Origin: DATARR01 sp036376245
GTDB lineage: Bacteria; Acidobacteriota; Thermoanaerobaculia; Multivoradales; UBA5704
Direction of reading: 5' to 3'
Assembly: GCA_036376245.1 (NCBI GenBank)
Contig: DASVAS010000092.1
Coordinates: 1-64,000, forward strand
DNA length: 64,000 bases
Shown: positions 41,321 through 50,306 of the stretch, piece after piece
Numbering within the stretch: the stretch's first letter is position 1
Layout of the letters: each line of letters starts with the position of its first letter
The notes under the pieces: generated by a model
What the model was told of the DNA's origin: nothing
The model's input: the letters and a program-made list of their open reading frames with translations, nothing else
The model's database searches: none
Translations under genes and position numbers: made by a program

Positions 41321-43942
41321 CTAGGAACGCACCGAGGCGAGCCGCTCCTTGAGCTCCCGGGCGCTGGCCGGGCGGCGGCTGACGGTCTTGTGCAGGGCCG
41401 AGCGGAAGAAGTCGCCCAGCAGCTCCTCGTGCTCCGGGCAGACCTGGGAGAAGTCGGGGACCCGCCCGTTGCGGATGCGGTTCATGAGCTGGTGGATGTC
41501 GCCGCCGCTGAACACCCGCCGGCCCAGCAGGCACTCGTAGAGCACGATGGCCAGGCCCCAGAGGTCGAAGGAGGTGTCCGCCGGCTCGCCGTTCAGGGCC
41601 TCGGGGGAGAGATAGGCCAGGGTTCCCACGAGCTGCTTCGAGACGGTCACGGCCGACGGGGTGCGGTTCCACAGCGAGGTCGGCGGCAGGCCCGAGTCCT
41701 CTTCCGGATCGTCCGCCGTGCCCGGATCGAGGTCCCGCCGCAGGTCGAACATCACGCGGGCGATCCCGAAGTCCATCAGCTTGGGAGTGCCGTCGCGGGT
41801 GTAGCCGATGTTGCTCGGCTTGATGTCGCGGTGCAGGATGTCCGACGCGTGCAGGTGCTCCAGCGCGTCGGACATGGCGATCCCCAGCGCGAGGGTCTCC
41901 GCCGCGTCGAGCCGCCCCTTCTCGATCCGCTGCGAGAGCGTGCCCCCTTCGAGCAGCTCCATGACCAGCATGGGCGTCCCCTGCCAGGTCTCCATGCCGT
42001 AGACCGGCGCCAGATGCGAGTGCGAGACCGCCGCCGCCGTGCGCGCCTCCCGGCGCAGCCGCATGGCGTCCTCGGGCGAGACCCGTCGCAGGGTCTTGAC
42101 CGCCACCGGCCGGCCCAGCGCGAGGTCCGTGCCGCGGTAGACCACGCCCATGCCGCCGATGCCGATGCGGCGCTCGAAACGGAACTTCCCCGGCAGCAGG
42201 TACGGCACATGCGAAGGCTCCAGGCGCCGGCTGCAGGTGGTGCAGAAGACGGTGTACGAGGCGTACAGCCGGCCGCACTGGGGGCACTCCTTGGCCAGCT
42301 CGGCGTTGGCCGGGTCCGGGAAGGGGAGAGTGGCTTCGCCGTCCGCCGACCCCTGCGAGATCCTGCCCGAGGAGCCCGTGGAGCGGCCCTGCTCCAGCTC
42401 CAGCACCCAGGCGACGCTGCTGGCGATGGTCCGCAGGAGCTGCCGGTCCTCCTTGAGGAAAGGCAGGCCGCTCTTCTTCTCCCCCAGCCCGACCAGTCCC
42501 AGCAGCGAGCCGTCGCGGGCCAGGATCGGCACCAGCAGGCGGAAGCCGCTGTCCACCAGCCAGTGGCGTTCTTTTTCCGGCAGCTTGAGCAGCGGCGAGC
42601 GAGCGTCCTCCAGGTCCACCGTCAGAGGATCGCTGGAGCTGGCGATGAGGGTGGCGAGTTGCGAAGAGGTGTCCAGCCGCCGGCTGCGCACCTTGGGATC
42701 GGCCAGCAGGCCCAGGCCCGGCTCGAAGGCCATCAGCGAGACGCTCTCGGGATGCAGCGCCATGTCCACCTCCCGGCTCAGGAGGTTCGCGAGATCGTTC
42801 ACGCTGTGGGCGGCGCGGATGCGTTCCACCAGCAGGGTCAGGGTCTGGCGGGCGTCGTACTGCTCGCGGAAGAAGTGCCGGTCGATGGAATCCATCAGCC
42901 TCTTCCGGTAGCTCAGGGCCCCGATGCCGACACCGATGGACGCCAGGAGGAGCGGCAGTTGGCCGCCGGCGAAGATCTCTTGAAGCTCCTGTTCCCGTCT
43001 CTGGTAGAGGAAGAGCACCAGGGCTGCCACAGGCACCGCGGCGAGGAGCAGGGCCGAGCCGCGGGCCAGGGCGTACTGCAACGCCTTGCGGGCGATCAGC
43101 TTGACCTGGAGCACGTGGGTGACCAGGACGGAGTAGGCGGTGATGCCCAAGGCCGAGGTCAGCGCCGGAACGATCAGAGCGATGCCCATGATCGTTTTCC
43201 GTTTGCCTCCCGCCATGAAGGCCCCGTAAGGAGGAATGAGTCCCTCCAGAACGATCTCCAGGAACAGCGGCGCGAACCCTGCCACGAGGCCTGTGACGAA
43301 CAACCGCGCGCGCCGTCCCTCGTCCCCGCTGGCTCTCCATGTCCGCCAGAGCAGCATGGCGAAAGCCAGGAGCACCAGCAGCAGCAGAGGGCCGTAGTAC
43401 TCGTAGCTGGGCTTCGCCGGAACGATCGATCCCGTGATCCCGGCCGCGGCATGCCGGATCAGCCGGACGAACTGCCACGCGAAGCCGAGAACGCCGGCTC
43501 CCAGAGACACCTTGCGCCCCCAGAGCAGGAGCCGCTGGGTCTTGAAGGAGGAGACGCTGTCCGGGAACTCGTGGGCGAACCTCCAGAAGAGATAAGGCAG
43601 GAAGGCGTCCGGCGACAGAAGGTAGAGGATCAGCGCCGGCCAGGCCAGTTGCGGGGAGGCGTGCTCTGCCAGCGAGATCAGAGGCCGGTTGGCAAACGCC
43701 GTCGCCAGGACGAAGAAGAACGAGCCCAGAGCGACGGCGCGATCGTCGTTGTGTTCCGAAGTGAGGAGGAAGAGCCCGGAGCCCGCGAAAGCCAGCAGGA
43801 TGAGGCAACGGAAGAACGGTGGAAAGACCGTTGAGCCGTTTGCCGCCGCCGCGATCTCGCCCAGGGAGAAACCGATCACTCCCCCCAGTAGCTTGAGGGC
43901 GGTCAACGCCAGCAGAAGTCGTATCCAGGGACTGCTCTTCAA
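41321..43942 (-). CDS. Membrane Ser/Thr protein kinase: multi-TM + GAF + zinc ribbon + kinase (paralog 2)
   Basis: 873 aa, same architecture and clear sequence similarity to the 38.2 kb kinase (SFRLLVP-type GAF block GFRLLVPILARDGSLLGL is identical between them). The zinc segment is CPQCGRLYASYTVFCTTC with four Cys. The kinase has GIGGMGVVY, VAVK, HRDIKPSN near 705 and LMDFGIA. The start appears to be a TTG at 43942 with only a weak AAGGGCGG upstream. Lies 37 bp after its small partner gene. Confidence 0.85.
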   Translation of the reverse strand: MKSSPWIRLLLALTALKLLGGVIGFSLGEIAAAANGSTVFPPFFRCLILLAFAGSGLFLLTSEHNDDRAVALGSFFFVLATAFANRPLISLAEHASPQLAWPALILYLLSPDAFLPYLFWRFAHEFPDSVSSFKTQRLLLWGRKVSLGAGVLGFAWQFVRLIRHAAAGITGSIVPAKPSYEYYGPLLLLVLLAFAMLLWRTWRASGDEGRRARLFVTGLVAGFAPLFLEIVLEGLIPPYGAFMAGGKRKTIMGIALIVPALTSALGITAYSVLVTHVLQVKLIARKALQYALARGSALLLAAVPVAALVLFLYQRREQELQEIFAGGQLPLLLASIGVGIGALSYRKRLMDSIDRHFFREQYDARQTLTLLVERIRAAHSVNDLANLLSREVDMALHPESVSLMAFEPGLGLLADPKVRSRRLDTSSQLATLIASSSDPLTVDLEDARSPLLKLPEKERHWLVDSGFRLLVPILARDGSLLGLVGLGEKKSGLPFLKEDRQLLRTIASSVAWVLELEQGRSTGSSGRISQGSADGEATLPFPDPANAELAKECPQCGRLYASYTVFCTTCSRRLEPSHVPYLLPGKFRFERRIGIGGMGVVYRGTDLALGRPVAVKTLRRVSPEDAMRLRREARTAAAVSHSHLAPVYGMETWQGTPMLVMELLEGGTLSQRIEKGRLDAAETLALGIAMSDALEHLHASDILHRDIKPSNIGYTRDGTPKLMDFGIARVMFDLRRDLDPGTADDPEEDSGLPPTSLWNRTPSAVTVSKQLVGTLAYLSPEALNGEPADTSFDLWGLAIVLYECLLGRRVFSGGDIHQLMNRIRNGRVPDFSQVCPEHEELLGDFFRSALHKTVSRRPASARELKERLASVRS

Positions 43943-43979
43943 GGCTCGACCGCCCTTTTTGTCGCTACGCGTCAGGGCC

Positions 43980-44291
43980 TTACTTCACAGGGCACCAGTC
44001 GCAGTCGGATGCGCGCTCCACCGCATCGGCGGTCGTCGTCAGCGACTCCGTGCTCAGGCTCCCCGCGCCCACCGCCCTTTCCCCGATCTCCCTGAACTTG
44101 GCGAGGAAGTTTCCGCCGTGCTGGCCCCAGACCTCCTCAGGGGTGGTTCCGACGGGCCTCCGCGTAGTAATCCAGTCATAATACCGATCGTGGAACCAAG
44201 CGCAAGCCTCATCGCTCAGGTCGACGTTCCCGCACCCCTGGGAGAAGGCCCGGAACGCTCGCATCATCAAGACATCCTTGTTTTCAGCCAT
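43980..44291 (-). CDS. Small partner protein of the membrane kinase (copy 2)
   Basis: 103 aa, ATG with GGAGGG upstream. FSQGCGNVDLSDEACAWFHDRYYDWITTRRPVG..., followed by FREIGERAVGAGSLSTESLT and a Cys-containing end (DCDWCPVK). It aligns with the copy at 40.8 kb in the YYD-IT core, the IRxIG/FREIG block and the CP end. Cysteines outside the CP end are not conserved between copies. Family unknown to me. Confidence 0.7.
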   Translation of the reverse strand: MAENKDVLMMRAFRAFSQGCGNVDLSDEACAWFHDRYYDWITTRRPVGTTPEEVWGQHGGNFLAKFREIGERAVGAGSLSTESLTTTADAVERASDCDWCPVK

Positions 44292-44428
44292 GACATCCCT
44301 CCAAATCGAGACGTTGACAGAAAATGACCGCCCGCGCGCGGTGAATAGCAATACATGCAAAAGTTTTTTGCGGTCCCTATGATTCTAGGTGGGCGGCAAA
44401 GGCAACGTCAAGGCGGCCCCGTAACGTG

Positions 44429-44462
44429 AAAAGGCCCGAAAGCTTTTGCTTCCGGGCCTTTC
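44429..44462 (-). terminator. Intrinsic terminator of the thioredoxin-like gene
   Basis: On the minus strand AAGGCCCGGAAGC pairs with GCTTTCGGGCCTT around AAAA, followed by TTCACG after a short T run. It begins 20 bp after the thioredoxin-like stop. Confidence 0.7.
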
Positions 44463-44481
44463 CATGATCGATGGCGATCGA

Positions 44482-45081
44482 TCAATACTTCACGCTGCAA
44501 CCATACGGCTTCGTCGACGCCGGGTCCGGGTTCTTGCCCGACTTCTCGGAGGTGAGGCCGGCGTTCACGTAGTTGAGCCGCTTCGCCATCTCGTTGCGGC
44601 CCTGGGGATCGTCGTCGATCGCGCCGTTGTAGGCGATCTTGCCGGCCTTGTCGATGATGAACATGTGCGGCGTAGTCTTGGCGTCATAGGCGTGGCCGAC
44701 CTTGCCGGTCTCATCGTAGAGGATGGGGTAGTTGACGCCGTTCTTCTGGCTCCACGCGATGTGGTCGGCCGGCTTCAGGAAGTCCCGGTGCTCGGCGTTG
44801 GTGCTGTTGATCCCGAGCCAGACCACCTCGCCGCCATACCGCTTGGCCAGCGTGCTCATGGTCTTCTCCCGGGCATGACGGTCCGAGAACGGGCAGTTGG
44901 GGTTCACCCACTCGAGCACCACGGTCTTGCCCTTGAAGTCGGCGAGGGAGTAGGTCTTGCCGTCCGCTCCCTTGAGCGAGAAAGCGGGAGCGGTCTCGCC
45001 CACCGCGCCGGCGGCGAGGGCGGGCAGGGCCGCCAGCGACAGGGCGGCCAGGCCGAGAAGCGTCGTACGGATCGTGCGCAT
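44482..45081 (-). CDS. Secreted thioredoxin-like/AhpC-TSA redox protein
   Basis: 199 aa with signal peptide MRTIRTTLLGLAALSLAALPALAAG. The active site is NPNCPFSDRH, with one Cys instead of the CxxC of thioredoxins, as in one-Cys peroxiredoxin-like proteins; a second Cys is at YGCSVKY near the C-terminus. The fold is otherwise typical (VVLEWVNPNC, GINSTN, TTPHMFIID). ATG 45081 follows GGAGG. It lies 2 bp after the DsbD-like gene, implying a shared export-redox role. Confidence 0.85.
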   Translation of the reverse strand: MRTIRTTLLGLAALSLAALPALAAGAVGETAPAFSLKGADGKTYSLADFKGKTVVLEWVNPNCPFSDRHAREKTMSTLAKRYGGEVVWLGINSTNAEHRDFLKPADHIAWSQKNGVNYPILYDETGKVGHAYDAKTTPHMFIIDKAGKIAYNGAIDDDPQGRNEMAKRLNYVNAGLTSEKSGKNPDPASTKPYGCSVKY

Positions 45082-45083
45082 GT

Positions 45084-46973
45084 TCAACCTCCTGGAGTCA
45101 GTGACGATCTGGACTCCCGCGCGGTCCGCGGGGGCCCGTTGTTGGAATCTTCCAGCCGCGGGGTCAACCGGTTCTGGTCCGCCAGCCAGAGGGCTCCGGC
45201 GGCGCAGAGGGCCAGCCCCAGGGCCAGCACGACTTTCGAGAGCTTGCGGGTGCCCTCCCGATGGCGCAGCCAGGCCAGCAGCGCCATGGCGAGCAGGGCG
45301 AGCTGGATCCAGGCGAGGCCTTCCGGCGTCACCTGCCGGGAGAGGGCGTAGAGCAGCCAGAAGACGCCCCCCGCGGCCAGGAACCCCAGCCCCTCGCGCA
45401 GGCGCGGCAGCCAGGAACCCGGCGCCGGCAGCAGGCGGACCATCCCCGGAGCCGCCGCCAGCAGCAGATACGGGAGGGCGAGACCGAAGCCGATCAGCGC
45501 GAAGACGGCGCTCACCGCCGCCGGCCCGCGCTCGAAGGCGAAGCCGACCGGCTCCTGCAGCGGCGGCACCGGCCAGACCAGCGCCAGGGGGACCGTGAAG
45601 AGGCCGGCGAGGAGGTGCCGGCCCGTGCCGCTCGCCCGGCCCGGCGCGGGCAGGGGCGCCTCGACCAATCCCCAGAGATTCAGCGCCAGCACCACCGAGG
45701 CCACCGTGAACAGCGCCCCCACGACCGGCTCCTGGAGCTGCGCGCCCCATCCGGCCGGCCATCCCGCCCGGCCCGCGGCCAGCGAGAGCGCCGCCACCGC
45801 CCAGGAGCCGCCCACGACGCCGCACGCCGCGGCGGCCGCCCCCTCGCGCACCCGGCTCCGGCCCCCCTCGGCCTCGGCGCTCCGCAGGGCGAACGCCTCG
45901 CCGGCCAGCAGGGCGAGCACGGTGGGCATCAGGATCAACAGCGCGCCGCCCAGGAACGCCCAGAGCAGCATGCGCGGCATCTTGTCCGCGGCGGCCTTCG
46001 CGGCCTCCCGCGCCAGCGGGTCCGGCGGCGTCCCGGCCTCCTTCCAGACCTGGACGTCGCGCTTCGCCTCCAGGTTCAGCGGCTTGCCGTCCGGACCGGT
46101 CAGGTTGGAGACCGTCCAGGCGATCGGCGTCTGGTCGGGAAGGGCCTTGTTGGCGTCCAGCTTCGTCATCGGGACGTGGAAGACCACGCCGTCCGGCGTG
46201 GTCCGCATCCGGGGCCGCTCGGCGTCCAGCGCCTCGTGGGACTCCAGGAACAGCTCGGTCCGGCCCGGCACGCCCTTGGCCCCGAGGACACGGACCTCCA
46301 GGCTCGGCTGGTCCGGCTTGCTGGCGTCGAGCACCGCGCCGGTGGTCACCCCGGGCACCTCGGCGAGCGTGCGCGGCAGCCGGTCCACCCAGGCCTCCAT
46401 CAGCGGCGAGATCTCCGGATCGGCCACCGGCACGTCGCCGAGCGGCTGCTCCACGGTCAGCGTGTAGCGGTAGGGGATGCAGTCGACCTCGCAGACCAGA
46501 TAGTCGAGCTCGGCCGTGATCCACAGCGAGTCGCCGGCGGGCGCCGCGCCTTCCGGAGCGTCCGAGGGAGCGGGCAGAGGCCGCGCCGCCGCGTTGACGA
46601 TGTCCGCCCGCACCGGATAGACCACTTCCTTCTCATAGCCGAACGCCACGAGGTCGCCGGGGAGATCGAAACGGTGCGGGGTGGGCCAGAGCAGCTCGGG
46701 CTTGCCGAGGACCTCGGCCGGCTTGAACGTCACCGCCGGGGGGAAGCCGGCGTCGCCGCTGTTCTTCCAGTAGACGTGCCAGCCGGGGGAGAGCTTGAAG
46801 TGGAGCCCCATCCACAGCTCGCCCTCGCGGGGAGCCGCGAGCCAGGGCGTGACCAGCCGCACGCTCGACTGCGGATTCTTGGACCACTCGCTGGCCGCGC
46901 CCAGCGCCGGCCTCGGCGCGAGGAGCGCCAGGAAAAGGGCTGCGACGGGAAGCGCTGTTCTGGACGCTTTCAT
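45084..46973 (-). CDS. DsbD/ScsB-like membrane protein with substituted transmembrane cysteine
   Basis: 629 aa. Signal peptide, then an N-terminal DsbD-alpha-like domain with CEVDC (VCEVDCIPYRYTL) near residue 165, and a membrane domain with ~8 helices. In DsbD the first helix of this domain has MPC(V)LP; here it is LMPTVLALLAGE, so the electron-carrying Cys is Thr. No C-terminal thioredoxin domain follows. A role in export-linked redox control is likely but reduced or changed. Coupled to the thioredoxin-like gene. Confidence 0.75.
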   Translation of the reverse strand: MKASRTALPVAALFLALLAPRPALGAASEWSKNPQSSVRLVTPWLAAPREGELWMGLHFKLSPGWHVYWKNSGDAGFPPAVTFKPAEVLGKPELLWPTPHRFDLPGDLVAFGYEKEVVYPVRADIVNAAARPLPAPSDAPEGAAPAGDSLWITAELDYLVCEVDCIPYRYTLTVEQPLGDVPVADPEISPLMEAWVDRLPRTLAEVPGVTTGAVLDASKPDQPSLEVRVLGAKGVPGRTELFLESHEALDAERPRMRTTPDGVVFHVPMTKLDANKALPDQTPIAWTVSNLTGPDGKPLNLEAKRDVQVWKEAGTPPDPLAREAAKAAADKMPRMLLWAFLGGALLILMPTVLALLAGEAFALRSAEAEGGRSRVREGAAAAACGVVGGSWAVAALSLAAGRAGWPAGWGAQLQEPVVGALFTVASVVLALNLWGLVEAPLPAPGRASGTGRHLLAGLFTVPLALVWPVPPLQEPVGFAFERGPAAVSAVFALIGFGLALPYLLLAAAPGMVRLLPAPGSWLPRLREGLGFLAAGGVFWLLYALSRQVTPEGLAWIQLALLAMALLAWLRHREGTRKLSKVVLALGLALCAAGALWLADQNRLTPRLEDSNNGPPRTARESRSSLTPGG

Positions 46974-47100
46974 GGAGATCCGGCGTGCCGGACGCCCGGT
47001 CCCAACCCGGGGAGGGGGGCTGGAATTCCTGGGGTCCGGAAGATTTACATGAAATTTACCGCCAAGCACCCCCCGGTCGGCGTCGGAGTCCGGAGCGGTA

Positions 47101-47435
47101 TGCCCTTCGAGGCCTCACCCCCTGGCCCCCTCTCCCGGCGCCCATCCCCCGACCGGGAGAGGGGGAACGATGAGTCAGCGATCTTGCCGAGATCAAGAAG
47201 ACCTCCATCGCAGGGCCCCTCCCTCTCCCTCGGCGTCGGAGTCCGGAGCGGCCTGCCCTTCGAGACCTCACCCCCTGGCCCCCTCTCCCAGCGCCCACCC
47301 CCCGACCGGGAGAGGGGGAACGCTGAGTCGCGATCTTGCCGAGATCAAGAAGACCTCGATCGTAGAGCCCTCCCTCTCCCGGGGGCGGGGGGCAGGGAGA
47401 TGGGAGAGGGACCGAGGGTGAGGTTTCGAAGGGCA
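47101..47435. repeat. Two copies of the intergenic element with inverted ends, one partial
   Basis: A full copy spans 47254-47435: TGCCCTTCGAGACCTCACC and its near-perfect inverse at 47417-47435. A partial copy precedes it from 47101. Both share GAGAGGGGGAACG with the 33.6 kb element and the phrase GGCGTCGGAGTCCGGAGCGG precedes each. It sits in the 516-bp gap between the DsbD-like gene and mtaB, ending 55 bp before mtaB. Nothing else is visible in this gap. Confidence 0.75.
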
Positions 47436-47489
47436 GGACGCCCCAGCCCGCGGGCCCGCTCCGAGGGGCCGCCGTACTACACTCCCCCC

Positions 47490-48761
47490 GTGCGGGTCCA
47501 CTTTACCAATCTCGGCTGCAAATTGAACCAGGCGGAGATCGAGCGCCTGGCCCGCGAGTTCACCGCCGCCGGCCATGAAGTCGTGGCCTCCCTCGCCGAG
47601 GCGGACCTCCACGTCATCAACTCCTGCACCGTCACCCACGTGGCCGCCCGGGGCTCCCGCAAGGAGGCCGGCCGCGCCCGCCGCTCCGGGCTTCCCGTGC
47701 GCACCGTGCTCACCGGCTGCTACGCCACCGAGCGGCCGGACGAAGCCGCCCGCCTCGCCGGGGTGGACCTCGTCGTTCCCAACGCCGAGAAGGACCGCCT
47801 GCTCGCCCGCGTCCACGAGGCCTTGCCCGACGCCGCGCCGGACGCGTCCGGCGTCCCCGTCCCCTACGTCCCCATGCCCTTCGGGCACACCCGCGCCCTG
47901 GTCAAGGTCGAGGACGGCTGCAACATGCGCTGCGCCTTCTGCATCATCCCCTTCACCCGCGGCCCGCAGCGGAGCCGGCCCGTGCCCGAAGTGGTGGAGG
48001 AGGTGCGCGGCCTCGTCCGCCGCGGCTACCGGGAGATCGTCGTCACCGGCGTCCAGATCTCCGCCTGGCGCTGGGAAGGGCTCCGCCTCGCCGGACTGAC
48101 CCGCGCCCTCCTGGCGGAGACCGATGTCCCCCGCCTGCGCCTGACCTCCATCGCCCCCTGGGACCTCGACGGCCGCCTCCTCGACCTCTGGAGCGACCGC
48201 CGCCTCTGCCGCCACCTCCACCTCTCCCTCCAGAGCGGCGCCACCGCCACCCTGCGCCGCATGCGCCGGCCCTACACGGCCGAGGGCTACCTGGATCTCC
48301 TGACCCGCGTCCGCGCCGCCATCCCCGGCGTCGCCGTCACCACGGACGTCATCGTCGGCTTTCCCGGCGAGACGGACGACGAGTTCGAGGAAAGCCTGGG
48401 GACCGTCGAAGCCGCCGGCTTCGCCAAGGTCCACGTCTTCCCCTACTCCCCGCGCCCCGGCACCGAGGCCGAGAGGATGCCCGGCGCCGTCCCGCCTGAG
48501 ATCCGCAAGGAACGGATGGAGAGGATGCTGGACGCCGCCGCCCGCGCCGAGCGGGCCTTCCAGAGCGCCCACCTCGGCACCCGCCAGAGCGTCCTCTGGG
48601 AGAAGCCCCGCGACGGCATGGGCCACGGCCTGACCGACAACTACCTCCGCGTCCTCAGCCCCGAAGGCGCCGCCCTCTGGAACCGCTTCTCCGAAGTCGA
48701 GCTGACCGGCCTCGCGGAAGGCGGAGTGCGGGGGCGGCTGGCCGGTTCGCCCCTTTCCTAA
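47490..48761 (+). CDS. mtaB: tRNA (t6A37) methylthiotransferase MtaB
   Basis: 423 aa. N-terminal MTTase domain with three Cys (NLGCKLNQAE, INSCTVT, LTGCYATE) and the radical SAM core CNMRCAFC (CxxxCxxC) near residue 148, followed by a TRAM-like end. Methylthiolates t6A37 in tRNAs. GTG start at 47490; a 1166-aa frame that includes upstream repeats is an artefact. It stands between repeats on both sides. Confidence 0.9.
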   Translation: MRVHFTNLGCKLNQAEIERLAREFTAAGHEVVASLAEADLHVINSCTVTHVAARGSRKEAGRARRSGLPVRTVLTGCYATERPDEAARLAGVDLVVPNAEKDRLLARVHEALPDAAPDASGVPVPYVPMPFGHTRALVKVEDGCNMRCAFCIIPFTRGPQRSRPVPEVVEEVRGLVRRGYREIVVTGVQISAWRWEGLRLAGLTRALLAETDVPRLRLTSIAPWDLDGRLLDLWSDRRLCRHLHLSLQSGATATLRRMRRPYTAEGYLDLLTRVRAAIPGVAVTTDVIVGFPGETDDEFEESLGTVEAAGFAKVHVFPYSPRPGTEAERMPGAVPPEIRKERMERMLDAAARAERAFQSAHLGTRQSVLWEKPRDGMGHGLTDNYLRVLSPEGAALWNRFSEVELTGLAEGGVRGRLAGSPLS

Positions 48762-48778
48762 ACCGGGCCTGGTGGCCC

Positions 48779-48945
48779 GCGACCTCATCCCCTGTCCCCT
48801 TCTCCTAAAGGAGAAGGGGGACCCACAGGAAGCGCTCTTGCCGTTCCTTCAGACCTTCCTGCACGTACGGGGCTGAAAAAAAGCAAGACCGCCTCAGTCA
48901 CGTCCCCCTTCTCCTTTAGGAGAAGGGGACAGGGGATGAGGTCGC
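48779..48945. repeat. Perfect 44-bp inverted repeat, 167-bp palindromic element
   Basis: 48779-48822 is the exact reverse complement of 48902-48945; each arm itself contains a hairpin (CTTCTCC-TAAA-GGAGAAG). A 79-bp unique spacer separates the arms. It starts 18 bp after mtaB. Looks like a MITE or a very long terminator; the composition resembles but does not match the 33.6/47.2 kb family. Confidence 0.8.
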
Positions 48946-48997
48946 AGGCCAAGAACGCTCCATCTCAGACAATCTGCACTTCAGCATTTCTTAACTA

Positions 48998-49026
48998 TTG
49001 ACAAGCCTCCGGCGCCTCCGTATATT
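48998..49026 (+). promoter_or_regulatory. Sigma-70-type promoter for the PKD protein
   Basis: TTGACA at 48998-49003, 17-bp spacer, TATATT at 49021-49026. The leader to the ATG at 49140 would be ~105 nt. Confidence 0.7.
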
Positions 49027-49139
49027 CCTCGTTGCCTGCAACGAATCGAAAGGAGGAAGCCGTAAAAAATATTCTTCGATTAACTTTGAGCCCAGTACAT
49101 TTGTCGAATTGGAGTCTGCTCTCTACAAGGAGATTCGCT

Positions 49140-50156
49140 ATGCCTCGTGTCTTTTCTCGTAGCAGTTTGACCCTGGCCTTTGCGTTTTTCGTCGCCGCCC
49201 TGCCGGCGGCGGCCCAGTACAAGTGCGACGTCAACCTCGCCGCCAACACCAGCTCCTGCACCGGCGGCCCGATCACGGCGGTCTCGGGCGGCAACACCGA
49301 CGACCAGCGCACCTTCCGCATCAACACCTCGGGCTACGCCCGCCTGGACGCCCTGATCGAGGTCTGCAACCCCACCGGCTGGTGGATCCACTTCGGCGAC
49401 TCGCCGGGCAACGACGGCGGCGGCGGCGACGGACTGCAGACCGACCATGACGCCGAGACCTACTTCACCGGCACCACCTTCTACACGATCGGCACCTTCA
49501 ACTACAGCCAGAACGCGCTCGATCCCATCGTCACCGTGCCCAACCTGGTGGCCTCGAACATCTGCCGCACCGTGCAGTACACCGTCCAGGAGAGCCGGGT
49601 CGACTTCGACGACGACGGCAACACGGCCGACGCCGCCCTCCAGACCGTCCAGTCGCTGGGCCTGCATGAGCTGGCGCCGTACAACGAGTCGGACGGCGAG
49701 GACCCGTACGGCAACGACGCCAACTACTGGTACGCGGGCATCAACCGCACCTACGCGGACGCCTACCGCAACGGCACGGGCGTCACGCGGGTCTGCTTCG
49801 TGCTGAGCACGACGGCCAGCCCGGCGTCGTCCTCCATCACCTGCCCGTCCTCGGAGACCCCGAACCAGCCGCCGAACGCCTGCTTCACCTACTCCCCCTT
49901 CAACCCCGAGAGATACGACTACGTGTACTTCGACGCCTTGTGCAGCTCCGATTCCGACGGCTCGATCGTCAGCTACCACTGGAACTTCGGAGACGGCACG
50001 ACATCGACTGGAGCCTACCCCACTCACAGCTACTCGCAGGATGGCCTCTACCAGGTCACCTTGACGGTCACCGACGACGACGGCGCGACGGACGTGTACC
50101 AGGAGTACATCTACGTCTGCACTCCGGACCCCCGCGGCATCCAGTGCCCGATCTGA
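49140..50156 (+). CDS. Secreted protein with PKD domain
   Basis: 338 aa. Signal peptide PRVFSRSSLTLAFAFFVAALPAAAQ. An N-terminal ~220-residue domain with several Cys has no obvious family. The C-terminus (~260-335) is a PKD domain: PPNACFTYSPFNPERYDYVYF...DGSIVSYHWNFGDGTTSTG...YSQDGLYQVTLTVTDDDG. PKD domains bind carbohydrates or protein surfaces in secreted proteins. ATG with AGGAG upstream; strong promoter at 48998-49026. Confidence 0.8.
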   Translation: MPRVFSRSSLTLAFAFFVAALPAAAQYKCDVNLAANTSSCTGGPITAVSGGNTDDQRTFRINTSGYARLDALIEVCNPTGWWIHFGDSPGNDGGGGDGLQTDHDAETYFTGTTFYTIGTFNYSQNALDPIVTVPNLVASNICRTVQYTVQESRVDFDDDGNTADAALQTVQSLGLHELAPYNESDGEDPYGNDANYWYAGINRTYADAYRNGTGVTRVCFVLSTTASPASSSITCPSSETPNQPPNACFTYSPFNPERYDYVYFDALCSSDSDGSIVSYHWNFGDGTTSTGAYPTHSYSQDGLYQVTLTVTDDDGATDVYQEYIYVCTPDPRGIQCPI

Positions 50157-50237
50157 TCTGAATCTTTCTATTGAGGCCCTGACCGGAATCTTCGCTCCGC
50201 GGAGATTTCCCAGGATCCGTGTGTCTTCCTGATCCCT

Positions 50238-50268
50238 GCCGGGCCCGGTCTCCGGGTCCGGCTTTTCT
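50238..50268 (+). terminator. Intrinsic terminator after the PKD gene
   Basis: GCCGGGCCCGG (50238-50248) pairs with CCGGGTCCGGC (50252-50262), followed by TTTTCTT. Confidence 0.85.
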
Positions 50269-50306
50269 TGCCCCATCGCGAATCGCCCCTGATCCGTAAA
50301 AGGATC

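Noticed and set aside
45261..48761. 1166-codon plus-strand frame ending with MtaB
   Set aside because: Only the last 423 codons match MtaB; the rest is antisense to the DsbD-like gene and runs through the intergenic repeats.
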